Source: Sulfurimonas sp.
Lineage (GTDB): Bacteria > Campylobacterota > Campylobacteria > Campylobacterales > Sulfurimonadaceae
Assembly: GCA_015663215.1 (NCBI GenBank)
Contig: DQSP01000106.1
Location: forward strand, 1 to 15,435
Direction of reading: 5' to 3'
Length of the DNA: 15,435 nucleotides
Below are positions 15,435 through 15,435 of the stretch, one piece after another (positions within the stretch are counted from its first letter, which is position 1; every line of letters begins with the position of its first letter). Made by a program: the position numbers and the translations under genes. Below the pieces are notes generated by a model. The model was not told where the DNA came from. It saw only the letters and a list, made by a program, of their open reading frames with translations, and did not search any database.

Positions 15435-15435
15435 C

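Noticed and set aside
1..15435. CRISPR arrays, insertion sequences, tRNA or rRNA genes, prophage or defence genes
   Set aside because: None was seen: there are no regularly spaced repeats, no transposase-like frames, no cloverleaf-like stretch, and nearly all bases are used by the genes listed.

Overview
The window is AT-rich, densely coding DNA. It most likely comes from a chromosome of a free-living Campylobacterota bacterium of the Sulfurimonas/Sulfuricurvum type. That is an inference from the family content (chemoreceptor with a C-terminal zinc-binding CZB domain, two small rhodaneses, a DUF1302 outer-membrane protein, a histidine kinase without HAMP) and from T-rich promoters lacking clear -35 boxes; no marker gene fixes the genus. 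There is no tRNA, rRNA, insertion sequence, CRISPR array or phage gene, and no gene-free stretch over 300 bases; the longest gap is 156 bases (4878-5033).

Left part (1-4877): the 3' portion of a DEDDy-type 3'-5' exonuclease gene overlaps a cytoplasmic rhodanese. These converge on a DUF445 membrane protein. That gene is divergent from an orphan AcrB-like RND permease; the 63-base gap between them carries -10 boxes so close to both start codons that both mRNAs may be leaderless.

Middle (5034-8880): on the minus strand lie an exported rhodanese and then a YbfB-type MFS transporter. Divergent from the rhodanese is a plus-strand operon: an unrecognised 123-residue protein, an OmpR-family response regulator and a HAMP-less histidine kinase.

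Right part (8877-15434, all minus strand): a chemoreceptor with two HAMP repeats and a CZB domain, followed by a tight three-gene operon encoding an MMPL-type RND permease, an exported LolA-like protein (the 'outer membrane lipoprotein-sorting' family) and a DUF1302 beta-barrel protein. The three together look like a complete inner membrane-periplasm-outer membrane route for a lipid or other hydrophobic molecule, and this is the best candidate for a poorly described system here. A hairpin just upstream of the permease gene covers its ribosome binding site.

Across the whole window the hexamer AAACGC/GCGTTT occurs 30 times by hand count, several-fold more than base composition predicts, in different reading phases and on both strands.
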